Of a stretch of 64,000 nucleotides of DNA, positions 8,851 through 18,765 are shown piece after piece. The translations under genes and the position numbers were made by a program. Source of the stretch: Streptomyces luteolus (lineage in GTDB: Bacteria; Actinomycetota; Actinomycetes; Streptomycetales; Streptomycetaceae); NCBI RefSeq assembly GCF_029968015.1, contig NZ_JASCIS010000017.1, positions 62,001 to 126,000 on the forward strand, written 5' to 3'. How positions within the stretch are numbered: position 1 is the first letter of the stretch; each line of letters opens with the position of its first letter. Below the pieces are notes generated by a model. It was not told where the DNA came from and did no database searches. It worked only from the letters and a program-made list of their open reading frames with translations.

Positions 8851-9311
8851 ATGGAGACGTCGTACGAGCCGCCGCTCCTCTATTCGCCTTGTTGCTGCTC
8901 ACCGCCTGCGGCACGGACGAGCGCATCTGCACCCTGCGGGGCTCGCTCTCCGGCATCCGGGTGGCGGTGGCCCCGAAGCTGGCGGACAAGGTCGCCGACG
9001 CGGGCCTCACCGCCTGCTGGGACGGCAGATGCCGCGAGGGCGACCTGCGCTTGCGGGAGGAGGGAGACCACGGCTCGTCGGGGCCGCGTTCTCCCTGGCC
9101 CGGCTTCGCCGTCGTACCCGATCTGCCGAAGGACGGGAAGACAGCGGTGCGCGTGACGGTCGTTCTCAAGGACGCGGCCGGAGCGACGGTGGTCGACGAG
9201 CGGATCGCCGTGGTCCCGAAGCCCACGTATCCCAACGGCCGCGGATGTGCGCCGGGTGATCCGCAGGGGCGCGTGCACATCGCGGTGGACGGGACACTCT
9301 CCGCGCGCTGA
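8844..9311 (+). CDS. Small secreted lipoprotein
   Basis: A 155-residue protein starting MKHGDVVRAAAPLFALLLLTAC, a short lipoprotein signal peptide with lipobox LTAC (lipidated Cys at residue 22). The mature part has several Cys (CTLRG, CWDGRC, GCAPGD) and no family I recognise. The only start that keeps the signal peptide intact is the GTG inside parS site 2, with GGGGCGG upstream as a weak ribosome site. The stretch before it is a GGCGGCGGGGCCC-type low-complexity sequence. Confidence 0.72.
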   Translation: MKHGDVVRAAAPLFALLLLTACGTDERICTLRGSLSGIRVAVAPKLADKVADAGLTACWDGRCREGDLRLREEGDHGSSGPRSPWPGFAVVPDLPKDGKTAVRVTVVLKDAAGATVVDERIAVVPKPTYPNGRGCAPGDPQGRVHIAVDGTLSAR

Positions 9312-9349
9312 TCGACATGCGCCGCACAGACCTCCCGTACGGCTGGCCG

Positions 9350-9405
9350 CGTGGGCCCCGGCCACTGGAATTCGCCCTGGAACTGAAGACTCGCCGGGGC
9401 CCACG
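9350..9405. terminator. Terminator between lipoprotein gene and thiC
   Basis: Perfect 13-bp inverted repeat (CGTGGGCCCCGGC and its complement) enclosing 30 nt, placed between convergent stop codons. Confidence 0.6.
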
Positions 9406-9413
9406 CTCAACGA

Positions 9414-11207
<1,794 letters not shown>

Positions 11208-11216
11208 GAGACCTAC

Positions 11217-11322
11217 TCCCTACGCCGGCATTACCCGGTAACAGGTTCGGCGGTCGACGCAGCGGCTTCCATACATCCCGTACGGAGGTAAGCGCCCTCT
11301 CAGCCCGGTGCTCCGAGCTCCC
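11217..11322 (-). ncRNA. TPP riboswitch (THI element) of thiC
   Basis: Read on the minus strand the leader carries the THI-box landmarks: CGGGCTGAGAGGG, then a variable helix, then CCGAACCTGTTACCGGG-like sequence and the closing AATGCCGGCGTAGGGAG next to the thiC ribosome site. The ribosome site overlaps the 3' end of the element, which fits control of translation initiation. Confidence 0.92.
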
Positions 11323-11406
11323 GCGATTGCAAAGGTGCCCCCTACGCTAGCGCCCGTACGGCCACGCTGAACAGAGGGCCCCTGCCGTTCTTGCGATGAT
11401 CGGTCG

Positions 11407-12789
11407 GTGACCACCTCGCAGCAGCCACCTCAGCCGCCCTCCGGACCGCCCCACGATCACGGGCACAGTGGTGGCGGGCAAGGCCACGCTCACGGCCACT
11501 CGCACAGCCACGGTCCGGCCGAACCGGTCTCGAAGCATCTGCGCAAGGTCATCGCCGCGATCCTGATCCCCTTCGCCACCGCGGTGCTCGTCGGCCTCGC
11601 GGTGCTCTGGCCGGGCGGCGCCCCGCCGCACGAGCGCAGCGGCGTCGGCTTCGACCGCGAGACGCAGTCGGCCCGCGTGGTCCAGGTCGACCGGGTCGAC
11701 TGCAAGGACGTCAACGCCTCGCAGGTCCCGCCCACCGGCGACCCCTCGACGCCGGAGGGCCAGGAGGCGCAGCGCTCCCAGACCGGCATGTGCGCCAAGG
11801 CCACGGTCGAGGTGACCAGCGGCAAGGACAAGGGCCGCACCTTCGTCGAAGTCGTCCAGCCGGACGCGCCGCGGCAGTTGACGCAGGGCCAGGAGGTGGT
11901 CGTGGCGTACGCGCCCGGTGCGCCGAAGGAACTGCAGTACTCGGTGACCGATGTGGACCGCAGCGTTCCGATGTGGATCCTCGCGGCGGTCTTCGCGCTC
12001 GCCGTGGTCGCGGTGGGGCGGATGCGCGGCTTCATGGCCCTGGTCGCGCTCACCGTGAGCTTCGCGCTGCTGACCCTGTTCATCCTGCCGGCGATCCTGC
12101 AGGGCTCGAATCCGCTGGTCGTCGCGGTGGTCGGGGCGAGCGCCATCATGCTGATCGCGCTGTACATGTGCCACGGCCTCACCGCGAGAACCTCGGTGGC
12201 GGCCCTGGGCACGCTGATCTCGCTGCTGCTCATCGGGCTGCTCGGCTCGCTCTTCATCGGCTGGGCGCACCTGACCGGCAACACCGACGACAACACCGGC
12301 CTGATCCACGGCCTCTACCCGGACATCGACATGAGCGGCCTGCTGCTCGCGGGCGTCATCATCGGTTCCCTCGGTGTGCTCGACGACGTGACGGTGACGC
12401 AGACCTCGGCCGTCTGGGAGCTGCACCACGCCGACCCGACGATGACCGCCCGGCAGCTGTACCGCGCGGGTATCCGGATCGGCCGCGACCACATCGCCTC
12501 GGTGGTCAACACCTTGGTGCTCGCGTACGCCGGTGCCGCGCTGCCGCTGCTGCTCCTGTTCTCGATCGCGCAGAGCAGCGTGGGCACGGTGGCCAACAGT
12601 GAGCTGGTGGCCGAGGAGATCGTGCGCACGCTGATCGGTTCGATCGGCCTGGTCGCCTCGGTCCCGGTGACGACGGCGCTCGCGGCCCTGCTGGTCTCGG
12701 CCGACAAGCCGGGGGTGGCGCAGCCGAGTTCGTCCGCGGCGGGGCGCGGCGGGGTACGTGGCGGTCGCGGCCGGCGCCGCAAGCGCTGA
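11407..12789 (+). CDS. YibE/F-like multipass membrane protein with His-rich N-terminus
   Basis: A 460-residue protein of the YibE/F family. The N-terminus is rich in His and Gly (HDHGHSGGGQGHAHGHSHSHG), which could bind metal ions. After one membrane segment there is a soluble domain of about 110 residues, then several membrane segments that include the conserved GSLGVLDDVTVTQTSAVWEL stretch. The transport substrate of this family is not firmly known. GTG start; the C-terminus is basic (RGGRGRRRKR). Divergent from the thiC riboswitch leader. Confidence 0.83.
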   Translation: MTTSQQPPQPPSGPPHDHGHSGGGQGHAHGHSHSHGPAEPVSKHLRKVIAAILIPFATAVLVGLAVLWPGGAPPHERSGVGFDRETQSARVVQVDRVDCKDVNASQVPPTGDPSTPEGQEAQRSQTGMCAKATVEVTSGKDKGRTFVEVVQPDAPRQLTQGQEVVVAYAPGAPKELQYSVTDVDRSVPMWILAAVFALAVVAVGRMRGFMALVALTVSFALLTLFILPAILQGSNPLVVAVVGASAIMLIALYMCHGLTARTSVAALGTLISLLLIGLLGSLFIGWAHLTGNTDDNTGLIHGLYPDIDMSGLLLAGVIIGSLGVLDDVTVTQTSAVWELHHADPTMTARQLYRAGIRIGRDHIASVVNTLVLAYAGAALPLLLLFSIAQSSVGTVANSELVAEEIVRTLIGSIGLVASVPVTTALAALLVSADKPGVAQPSSSAAGRGGVRGGRGRRRKR

Positions 12790-12807
12790 GCCCGTACGAC
12801 AGCGGCA

Positions 12808-12841
12808 ACCGGCCGCGCCGAAGCGTTTCAGCGCGGCCGGT
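12808..12841. terminator. Bidirectional terminator
   Basis: An 11-bp inverted repeat (ACCGGCCGCGC and its complement) between the convergent YibE/F gene and ssgA. Confidence 0.65.
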
Positions 12842-12858
12842 CGGAGTCGGGGAGGGGC

Positions 12859-13266
12859 TCAGCCCGTGCTGGGCTCCTCCGCCAGGATCCGGCCGAGTGC
12901 CTCGTCGAGGTTGGCCTCGAGGTCGGCGAGCGTCCGCTCCTGGCCGAGCGGAACCAGCTTGTCCGTACGGTCGAGAAAAGCGATCAGGGGTGCGATGCCC
13001 GCGCGGAACAGCGCCTGGTCACCGCCGACCTGAAGGCGGATCAGGGCGTCGGTGAGCGGCTCGGGTCCCTCGGGTGCGATGTGGACGTCGCCGTCACCGC
13101 ACGGGCCACCCACTCCGTCGACCAGGAGTTCACGGCTGAAGGCCCAGGTCACCGGAGCGTCGCCGGGCAAGTGGAAGGTCAGCCGCACGGCGAAGGGGTC
13201 GCGTGTCTCGTATCGCAACTCCACCGGGATACGGAACGAGAGCTCCTCGGACACGAGAAAGCTCAT
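12859..13266 (-). CDS. ssgA: Sporulation-specific cell division activator SsgA
   Basis: A 135-residue SsgA-like protein beginning MSFLVSEELSFRIPVELRYE, with TFHLPGDAPVTWAFSRELL and FLDRTDKLVPLGQE, a close match to Streptomyces SsgA. SALPs are found only in morphologically complex actinomycetes; SsgA promotes septum and germ-tube site selection by helping SsgB place FtsZ. The frame extends 10 codons upstream (including an adjacent ATG at 13269); 13266 matches the known N-terminus. The activator gene ssgR lies immediately upstream, as in other streptomycetes. Confidence 0.95.
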   Translation of the reverse strand: MSFLVSEELSFRIPVELRYETRDPFAVRLTFHLPGDAPVTWAFSRELLVDGVGGPCGDGDVHIAPEGPEPLTDALIRLQVGGDQALFRAGIAPLIAFLDRTDKLVPLGQERTLADLEANLDEALGRILAEEPSTG

Positions 13267-13397
13267 CATGACCTCTGCCTGGACGGACTCGCGCATCGCC
13301 TACCCCGTTGCTGTGCCGTTGAGTTGGGTCGTCCTCATCTTCTCGACCCTGATGGCATCTTGCTCAACGTACTGAACAGACCACAAGGAGTGAGTTT

Positions 13398-14168
13398 TCA
13401 GATACTGATAGAGAACGCCAGCGTGGCGAGCTTCCGGCCGACCTCACTCTGCAGCTCACGCACCGCCGGAAGGAGTCGGCCGCGCTGGTGCAGCGGCAGC
13501 GAGATGGCGAGCGTCGCCGCCGTGGTGCCGACGGTGATCGGCACGGCGGCGCAGACCGTCCCCAGTGCGTACTCCTGCTGCTCCACGACGGGTTGCATCC
13601 GCCCGGTCCGCTCCAGGCGCCGCATCAGCGTCCCGCTGTCCCGGACCGTGTACGGCGTGATCGACTGGGCGGGGTGGCGGTCGAGGTGCTCGCGCCGGTC
13701 CTCCTCGTCCAGCTGGGAGAGCAGGCACTGGCCGATCGCGTGCGCGTGCGCGGTCTGCCGGAAGTCCGCCCACTCCTCGACCGCGGGGTTTCCCGGTTTG
13801 TCGGCGATGTCCACGACTTCGACCTCGCCGTCGCGGTACACCGCGAAGTACACCGGCACTCCGATCGCGTCGCGCCAGTGCGCGAGCACATCGCCGATCT
13901 TGCTGCGACGATTCTGCTCCGCCCCGCTGCTGGTCAACCGCTCGGCGGCGGGCCCGAAGACGAACACGCCCCGGTCCCGGCGGAGATAGCCCTCGTGCGT
14001 GAGGGTGCGCAGCAAGTGGTACGCGGTGGGCAGGGGCAGTCCGGCCTCTCTGGCCAGCTGCTTGGCGGGCGCTCCGTCCGCATGGGCGGCGACGGCCTCG
14101 AGGAGGCGCATCGCCCGCTGCACGGAGCCGATGAGGGTAGGTGCGGGGCTGCTGACTGCCGTGGCCAA
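13398..14168 (-). CDS. ssgR: IclR-family activator of ssgA
   Basis: An IclR-type regulator. The N-terminal winged helix (SVQRAMRLLEAVAAHADGAPAKQLAREAGLPLPTAYHLLRTL) is followed by the IclR effector domain (PVYFAVYRDGEVEVVDIADKPG, HAIGQCLLSQL). Position directly upstream of ssgA identifies it as SsgR, which in S. coelicolor is required for ssgA transcription. Start choice is uncertain: TTG 14168 has GGGAG six nt upstream and gives 256 residues; GTG 14237 gives 279 residues without a good ribosome site. Confidence 0.9.
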   Translation of the reverse strand: MATAVSSPAPTLIGSVQRAMRLLEAVAAHADGAPAKQLAREAGLPLPTAYHLLRTLTHEGYLRRDRGVFVFGPAAERLTSSGAEQNRRSKIGDVLAHWRDAIGVPVYFAVYRDGEVEVVDIADKPGNPAVEEWADFRQTAHAHAIGQCLLSQLDEEDRREHLDRHPAQSITPYTVRDSGTLMRRLERTGRMQPVVEQQEYALGTVCAAVPITVGTTAATLAISLPLHQRGRLLPAVRELQSEVGRKLATLAFSISI

Positions 14169-14391
14169 GGTCCACTCCCGAGGCGCGTGGGGGGAGTCCC
14201 CGAGGGGGGGAAGCAGGGTTGCCCGGAGCGGACGCACCCCGCATCGCTGTTCCGGACTCTAACGCCGACTGCGCCTCGGCGGCCCTGATGGCCGAAAGAT
14301 TCCCCCTGCCGAGCGAAACTGCGCCATGCGCGCCCGGACCGGGGCCCCTGTGCTGTGGCCGGACTACCAGTCGCTGCGTGCTGTGGCCGGA

Positions 14392-14610
14392 CTACCAGTC
14401 GCTGCGCGAGGACGACGAGGACATGAACTTCCGTACGACATAGATAAGTCCGCCGACGAGCGCGGCGAAGAGCAGCACCTTGAAGAGGATGCCTATGACG
14501 AAACCGAGCACCGAGAGGATCAGCCCGCCGAACACGACCAGGGCGATGGCCGGCACCGCGACCCACTTCACCCACCAGGGCAGTCCCTCGAAAATCTCCC
14601 GCACGGCCAT
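14392..14610 (-). CDS. Small membrane protein (DUF5326-like)
   Basis: A 72-residue protein, MAVREIFEGLPWWVKWVAVP at the start, with two hydrophobic segments and a Ser-rich tail ending SSSSSRSDW. It matches the length and layout of a small conserved Streptomyces family of unknown function. ATG 14610 follows AAGGAGAAGGAG; the frame is open further upstream but that part overlaps low-complexity repeats. Confidence 0.7.
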   Translation of the reverse strand: MAVREIFEGLPWWVKWVAVPAIALVVFGGLILSVLGFVIGILFKVLLFAALVGGLIYVVRKFMSSSSSRSDW

Positions 14611-14792
14611 CTCCTTCTCCTTCCGGTTCCCCCGAGTTGCTGTCTTCGCGCTGCTGCTGAGTTCGCACTGCTGAGTTCGCGAGCTGAGTTCGCGTAGCAG
14701 TCTGCGCTCTGCTGCATTCAATGCTAGGCGGGGGATCAGGCCACCGGGGCCCGCTGACCCCTTGTCCTTCCCTGAGCTGTCCCCTAGGGGTC

Positions 14793-15110
14793 TCAGCCCT
14801 CGGGCGGGGAGAAGACGACGAGGACACGCAGGTCCTCGCTGATGTGATGGAAGCGGTGCGGGACTCCGGCGGGCACATAGACGACACTGCCCCGGCTGAC
14901 GGTCGTGGTCTCCGTCCCCACCGTGATCGCGGCCCGGCCACTGGCAACGAAGTAGACCTCGTCCTGGTGGTGCGGCTGCTGCGGGTCGGTCTCCCCCGCG
15001 TCCAGCGCGTACAGGCCGACGGACATGTTCCGCTCCCGCAGAAACTGCAGGTAGGCCCCCTGATTCTCGGCCCGCTCGACCTCGAGCTCATCCAACCGGA
15101 ATGCCTTCAT
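14793..15110 (-). CDS. Single-domain cupin protein
   Basis: A 105-residue cupin. The metal-site motifs are HHQDEVYFVASGRAAI (the HxH-like first motif) and VPAGVPHRFHHISED (second motif), giving the His/Glu set of a metal-binding jelly roll. No reaction can be named from sequence. Starts at ATG 15110; the same frame continues upstream over the divergent gene and should not be used. Divergent from the holin-like gene. Confidence 0.83.
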   Translation of the reverse strand: MKAFRLDELEVERAENQGAYLQFLRERNMSVGLYALDAGETDPQQPHHQDEVYFVASGRAAITVGTETTTVSRGSVVYVPAGVPHRFHHISEDLRVLVVFSPPEG

Positions 15111-15180
15111 CACGCTGCCCGCCCTCACTACCGCCGCACGCCGGTGTCCGGCGCCGATCACGTCTGCCACGATCAGACAC

Positions 15181-15561
15181 ATGAAGAATTTCGTAGTCAA
15201 GACGGTCGCCAACACGGCGGCCCTCGCCGTCGCCATCTGGCTTCTGGACAAGATCACGCTCACCGGGCACAGCACTCCCAAAAAGGTGATCACGCTGGTC
15301 CTCGTCGCCCTGGTCTTCGGCGTCGTGAACGTGCTGGTCAAGCCGCTCGTGAAGCTGCTGACCTTCCCGCTGTTCGTGCTGACGCTCGGCCTGATCACCC
15401 TCGTGGTCAACGCCTTGATGCTTCTTCTCACCTCGTGGCTCGCCGAGCAGCTCTCCCTGAGCTTCCGCGTCGACGGCTTCTGGACGGCCGTACTCGGCGG
15501 CTTGATCATCAGCGTCGTCTCCTGGGCGATGAACGTGGTCCTGCCCGACAACAAGGACTGA
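15181..15561 (+). CDS. Phage holin family (YvlD-type) membrane protein
   Basis: A 126-residue protein with four hydrophobic segments (for example TLVLVALVFGVVNVLV and LFVLTLGLITLVVNALMLLL), matching the phage-holin-4-2/YvlD family. In bacteria these chromosomal proteins are linked to the envelope; there is no sign of a prophage. It is followed by four 11-bp tandem repeats and then ptpA, probably one transcript. Confidence 0.8.
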   Translation: MKNFVVKTVANTAALAVAIWLLDKITLTGHSTPKKVITLVLVALVFGVVNVLVKPLVKLLTFPLFVLTLGLITLVVNALMLLLTSWLAEQLSLSFRVDGFWTAVLGGLIISVVSWAMNVVLPDNKD

Positions 15562-15604
15562 CGAAGGACCGACGAAGGACCGACGAAGGACTGACGAAGG
15601 ACTG
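15560..15604. repeat. 11-bp tandem repeat after the holin-like gene
   Basis: Four near-perfect copies of NGACGAAGGAC between the stop codon and ptpA. Each copy carries GAAGGA, so the last one could serve as a distant ribosome site. Confidence 0.75.
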
Positions 15605-15615
15605 AACGCACGACC

Positions 15616-16113
15616 ATGAACGACCCCTTCCGCATCTGCTTCGTCTGCACCGGCAACATCTGCCGGTCCCCCATGGCCGAGGCCGTGTTCCGCGCACGCG
15701 TCGACGAGGCCGGCCTTGACGGCCTCGTCGAGGTGGACAGCGCCGGCACCGGCGGCTGGCACGTGGGCGACGGAGCGGACCCGCGCACGGTCTCCGTGCT
15801 GCTCACGAACGGCTACGAAAGCACCCATGCGGCACGGCAGTTCAGCGCCGACTGGTTCGCCCGGCTCGACCTGGTGATCGCCCTCGACGACGGACACCTG
15901 CGCGAACTGCGCCGCCTGGCACCCACTCCGGCCGACGCAACCAAGGTGCGGCTGCTGCGCTCGTACGATCCCGCCGCCGTGGATCTCGACGTTCCGGATC
16001 CTTATTACGGCGGCACGGACGGTTTTGAAGAGTGCCTCGAACTGGTCGAGGCCGCGTCCCCCGGACTGCTCGCCGCGGTTCAGGAGGCGCTCATGGAGAG
16101 GGGTGCGGCATGA
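15616..16113 (+). CDS. ptpA: Low-molecular-weight protein tyrosine phosphatase
   Basis: A 165-residue phosphatase with the P-loop CTGNICRSP (residues about 11-19) and the general-acid loop DVPDPYYGG near residue 127. It removes phosphate from phosphotyrosine through a cysteinyl-phosphate intermediate. In Streptomyces PtpA influences secondary metabolism. The last codon overlaps the next gene (ATGA), so the two are translationally coupled. Confidence 0.92.
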   Translation: MNDPFRICFVCTGNICRSPMAEAVFRARVDEAGLDGLVEVDSAGTGGWHVGDGADPRTVSVLLTNGYESTHAARQFSADWFARLDLVIALDDGHLRELRRLAPTPADATKVRLLRSYDPAAVDLDVPDPYYGGTDGFEECLELVEAASPGLLAAVQEALMERGAA

Positions 16114-17357
16114 CGGAACAGACGGAACACTCGATTCAGGGCTCGGGGCCCGGCTCGGGGCCCGGCTCGGCTCAAGGCTCGGCTGCGGGCTCGGCGGGGG
16201 ACGGCACCCGGGCCGTGCGGGCCGGGCTCCCGGAGCCGGTGAAGCACGAACCGACGCTTCCGGGACCGGTGTTCGCCGCCCACTTCCACCTGTCCGGCGA
16301 GCCGACCGGGCCCTATACGTACGGCCGCGACGAGAACCCGACCTGGACGCTCCTGGAGCGTGCCATCGGCGAACTCGAAGCACCCGGCACCGAGGTGGAG
16401 ACGCTCGCCTTCGCCTCCGGGATGGCCGCGATCTCCGCCGTGCTCTTCTCGCAGCTGCGCGCCGGCGACATCGTGGTCATGCCCGACGACGGCTACCAGG
16501 CACTGCCGCTCGTGCATGAGCAACTGCGGGCGTACGGCGTGGAGGTGCGCACCGCGCCCACGGGCGATGACGCCCAGCTCGACGTCCTGGAGGGCGCGAA
16601 GCTGCTGTGGATCGAGACGCCGTCCAACCCGGGGCTCGACGTCTGCGACCTTCGCCGCCTGGTGGCCGCCGCACATGAGCAGGGCGCCAAGGTGGCTGTC
16701 GACAACACCCTGGCCACTCCGCTCGGGCAGCGTCCGCTGGAGCTGGGCGCAGACTTCTCGGTGGCCAGCGGCACCAAGGGCCTCACCGGCCACGGCGATG
16801 TCCTCCTCGGATACGTCACCGGCCGGGACGCCGAGGCGATGGCCGGGGTGCGCCGCTGGCGGAAGATCGTCGGCGCGATCCCGGGCCCGATGGAGGCCTG
16901 GCTCGCCCACCGTTCCCTGGCGACGCTGCAGTTGCGTATCGACCGTCAGGTGGAGAACGCCCTTGCCGTCGCGGAGGCGCTGCGCAGCCGCGACGAGGTG
17001 AGCGGGCTGCGCTACCCGGGGCTGCCGGACGATCCCTCGCACAAGATCGCCGCCCAGCAGATGCGGCGGTTCGGCAGCGTCGTCTCCTTCACGCTGCCCT
17101 CGCGCGAGCGCGCCGAGCGCTTCCTGGCCGCGCTCCATCTCGTCGAGGACGCCACGAGTTTCGGTGGCGTACGGTCCACCGCTGAGCGGCGGGCACGCTG
17201 GGGCGGGGACGCCGTACCGGAGGGCTTCATCCGCTTCTCCGCGGGCGCCGAGGATCCGGAGGATCTGGTGGCCGATGTGCTGCGGGCCCTGGACGAGACC
17301 GCTGACGACACCGCTGACCAGTCCGCTGACACGTCCGCTGACACGTCCGCGGGCTAG
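16110..17357 (+). CDS. Cystathionine gamma-lyase / PLP-dependent trans-sulfuration enzyme
   Basis: A 415-residue Cys/Met metabolism enzyme. Landmarks: AHFHLSGEPTGPYTYGRDENPTW, ASGMAAISAVL, WIETPSNPGLDVCDL and the PLP lysine in ASGTKGLTGHGD. It most likely cleaves cystathionine to cysteine, 2-oxobutyrate and ammonia. The first 30 residues are a Gly/Ser/Pro-rich repeat (GSGPGSGPGSAQGSAAGSAG) and the C-terminus a repeat of ADTSADTSA, both unusual and probably disordered. Start codon overlaps the ptpA stop. Confidence 0.85.
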   Translation: MTEQTEHSIQGSGPGSGPGSAQGSAAGSAGDGTRAVRAGLPEPVKHEPTLPGPVFAAHFHLSGEPTGPYTYGRDENPTWTLLERAIGELEAPGTEVETLAFASGMAAISAVLFSQLRAGDIVVMPDDGYQALPLVHEQLRAYGVEVRTAPTGDDAQLDVLEGAKLLWIETPSNPGLDVCDLRRLVAAAHEQGAKVAVDNTLATPLGQRPLELGADFSVASGTKGLTGHGDVLLGYVTGRDAEAMAGVRRWRKIVGAIPGPMEAWLAHRSLATLQLRIDRQVENALAVAEALRSRDEVSGLRYPGLPDDPSHKIAAQQMRRFGSVVSFTLPSRERAERFLAALHLVEDATSFGGVRSTAERRARWGGDAVPEGFIRFSAGAEDPEDLVADVLRALDETADDTADQSADTSADTSAG

Positions 17358-17374
17358 GCACTGAAACGTGTAAC

Positions 17375-17413
17375 AGACGGTCCGAGCCTCCCCCCTCGTG
17401 GCTCGGACCGTCT
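17375..17413. terminator. Terminator after the cystathionine gamma-lyase gene
   Basis: A 13-bp perfect inverted repeat (AGACGGTCCGAGC and its complement) with a 13-nt loop, 18 bp after the stop codon. Confidence 0.78.
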
Positions 17414-17547
17414 CGGTTCCGTATGCGAAGAACCGTCCGTACAAGGCTAGTTGACTCTGTGTCAGTGTCCAATCACGGTAGCGACAGAGACCTATCGACT
17501 TATTTATAGTTGGGTGCCTGCGGGGGCTTGAGGGGAGTGGGCATCGC

Positions 17548-18453
17548 ATGGACCTGGCCTTGTTGCGCACGTTCGTGACGGTGCACCGGGCCGGCTCCTT
17601 CACCCGAGCCGCCGCGCTCCTCGGCCTCTCCCAACCGGCCGTCACCTCCCAGATACGCACGCTGGAACGGCAGTTGGGCCGCCCCCTCTTCCTCCGCCAG
17701 GCGCGCGGTGTGACCCCCACGACGATCGGCGACGAGCTCGCGCACAAGGCCGCTCCGCATCTGGACGCCCTGGTGGAGATCGCGGAGAGCGGGCCGGACG
17801 AGGAGTCACCGGCCCGCACCCTGCACCTCGCGGGCCCACCCGAGTTCACCGCGGAACGCGCCCTGCCCGCGCTCACCGCCCTCACCGGCGAGGACGGCCA
17901 GGGCTACGCGCTGCGCGCCTCGTTCGGCACGGCCGAGGAAGTGCTCGAAGGGCTCGCCGCCGGTCATCACGATCTGGCCATCTCGACCGCCCGTCCGCGT
18001 GGCTCCCTCCTCACCGCGACTGCGCTCTGCGACGAGGAGCACGTCCTGGTCGCCTCCCCGGAGCTGGCCAAGCGGCTCGGTCCGGCGGAGCTCGGCTCCT
18101 GGGGCGCGCCCGCTCTCGGGGCCCTGCCGGTGGTCGAGGTGCACGAGTCGCTGCCGCTCGTCACGCGGTACTGGGCCGCGGTACTCGACTCCCGGCCCGC
18201 CGCGTCCGGCGCGGTCGTCGCACCTGATCTGCGAGCCGCCCTCGCCTGTGTCACGGCCGGCGCGGGGCTCGCCGTACTGCCGCGCTATCTCTGCGGTGAG
18301 GCTCTGGAGCGTGGGGACGTGGTGGCGCTGCTCGACCCCGACGTGCCTCCGCTGCGCACGTATTTCCTGGTGGTACGCACCGGCACGCTGGCCATGCCAC
18401 ACATCGCGCGAGCGCACGAGTGGCTGCTGCGCGCGGCCGCGGATTGGTGCTGA
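17548..18453 (+). CDS. LysR-family transcriptional regulator
   Basis: A 301-residue LysR regulator with the N-terminal helix-turn-helix (MDLALLRTFVTVHRAGSFTRAAALLGLSQPAVTSQIRTLERQLG) and a periplasmic-binding-like effector domain (TAGAGLAVLPRYL). The next gene downstream lies beyond the parS-like array; LysR regulators often act on divergent or adjacent genes but no target is visible. ATG 17548, preceded by GAGGGGAG. Confidence 0.92.
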   Translation: MDLALLRTFVTVHRAGSFTRAAALLGLSQPAVTSQIRTLERQLGRPLFLRQARGVTPTTIGDELAHKAAPHLDALVEIAESGPDEESPARTLHLAGPPEFTAERALPALTALTGEDGQGYALRASFGTAEEVLEGLAAGHHDLAISTARPRGSLLTATALCDEEHVLVASPELAKRLGPAELGSWGAPALGALPVVEVHESLPLVTRYWAAVLDSRPAASGAVVAPDLRAALACVTAGAGLAVLPRYLCGEALERGDVVALLDPDVPPLRTYFLVVRTGTLAMPHIARAHEWLLRAAADWC

Positions 18454-18499
18454 CACTCGGACCGGGCCGACGGGCGCGCAGCCCGAGGCGCTGGTCGAT

Positions 18500-18513
18500 G
18501 TTTCACGTGGAAC
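18500..18513. promoter_or_regulatory. parS: parS variant, left border of the array
   Basis: GTTTCACGTGGAAC differs from the consensus at one position (A11 to G), a variant also used in Streptomyces parS sets. Confidence 0.85.
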
Positions 18514-18730
18514 AGACGGGACCGTGCCTACGTGGAACAGACCGGACCGTGCCTTCGAGGAACAGGCGGACCGTGCTCAGGTGCAGCAGGCGCGGACCGT
18601 GCTCACGTGCAGCAGGCGCGGACCGTGCTCACGTGCAGCAGGCGCGGACCGTGCTCACGTGGAACCGGATCGCACCGTGCTCACGTGGAACCGGATCGCA
18701 CCGGATTCCCGGGGAACCTGCCCCCGCCGT

Positions 18731-18744
18731 GTTTCACGTGGAAC
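18731..18744. promoter_or_regulatory. parS: parS variant, right border of the array
   Basis: GTTTCACGTGGAAC, same one-base variant as at 18500, directly followed by an in-frame ATG of the Nudix gene (18745). Confidence 0.85.
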
Positions 18745-18765
18745 ATGACGGGCCACATTTCTTCC

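Larger units (their letters stand above)
18500..18744. repeat. Tandem array of about ten 24-26 bp parS-like units
   Basis: Consecutive units start at 18500, 18524, 18549, 18573, 18599, 18625, 18651, 18677, 18703 and 18729. The first and last contain near-consensus parS (GTTTCACGTGGAAC). Units 5-8 keep GCTCACGTG; 2 and 3 keep GGAACAG and 4 keeps GCAGCAG; units 5 and 6 are identical, as are 7 and 8. Each ends in GGACC or GCACC and begins GTG. The array fills the gap between the LysR and Nudix genes. Confidence 0.85.

Noticed and set aside
18500..18744. Possible CRISPR array at the parS-like repeats
   Set aside because: Units of 24-26 bp are adjacent without unique spacers; the internal CACGTG core relates them to parS.
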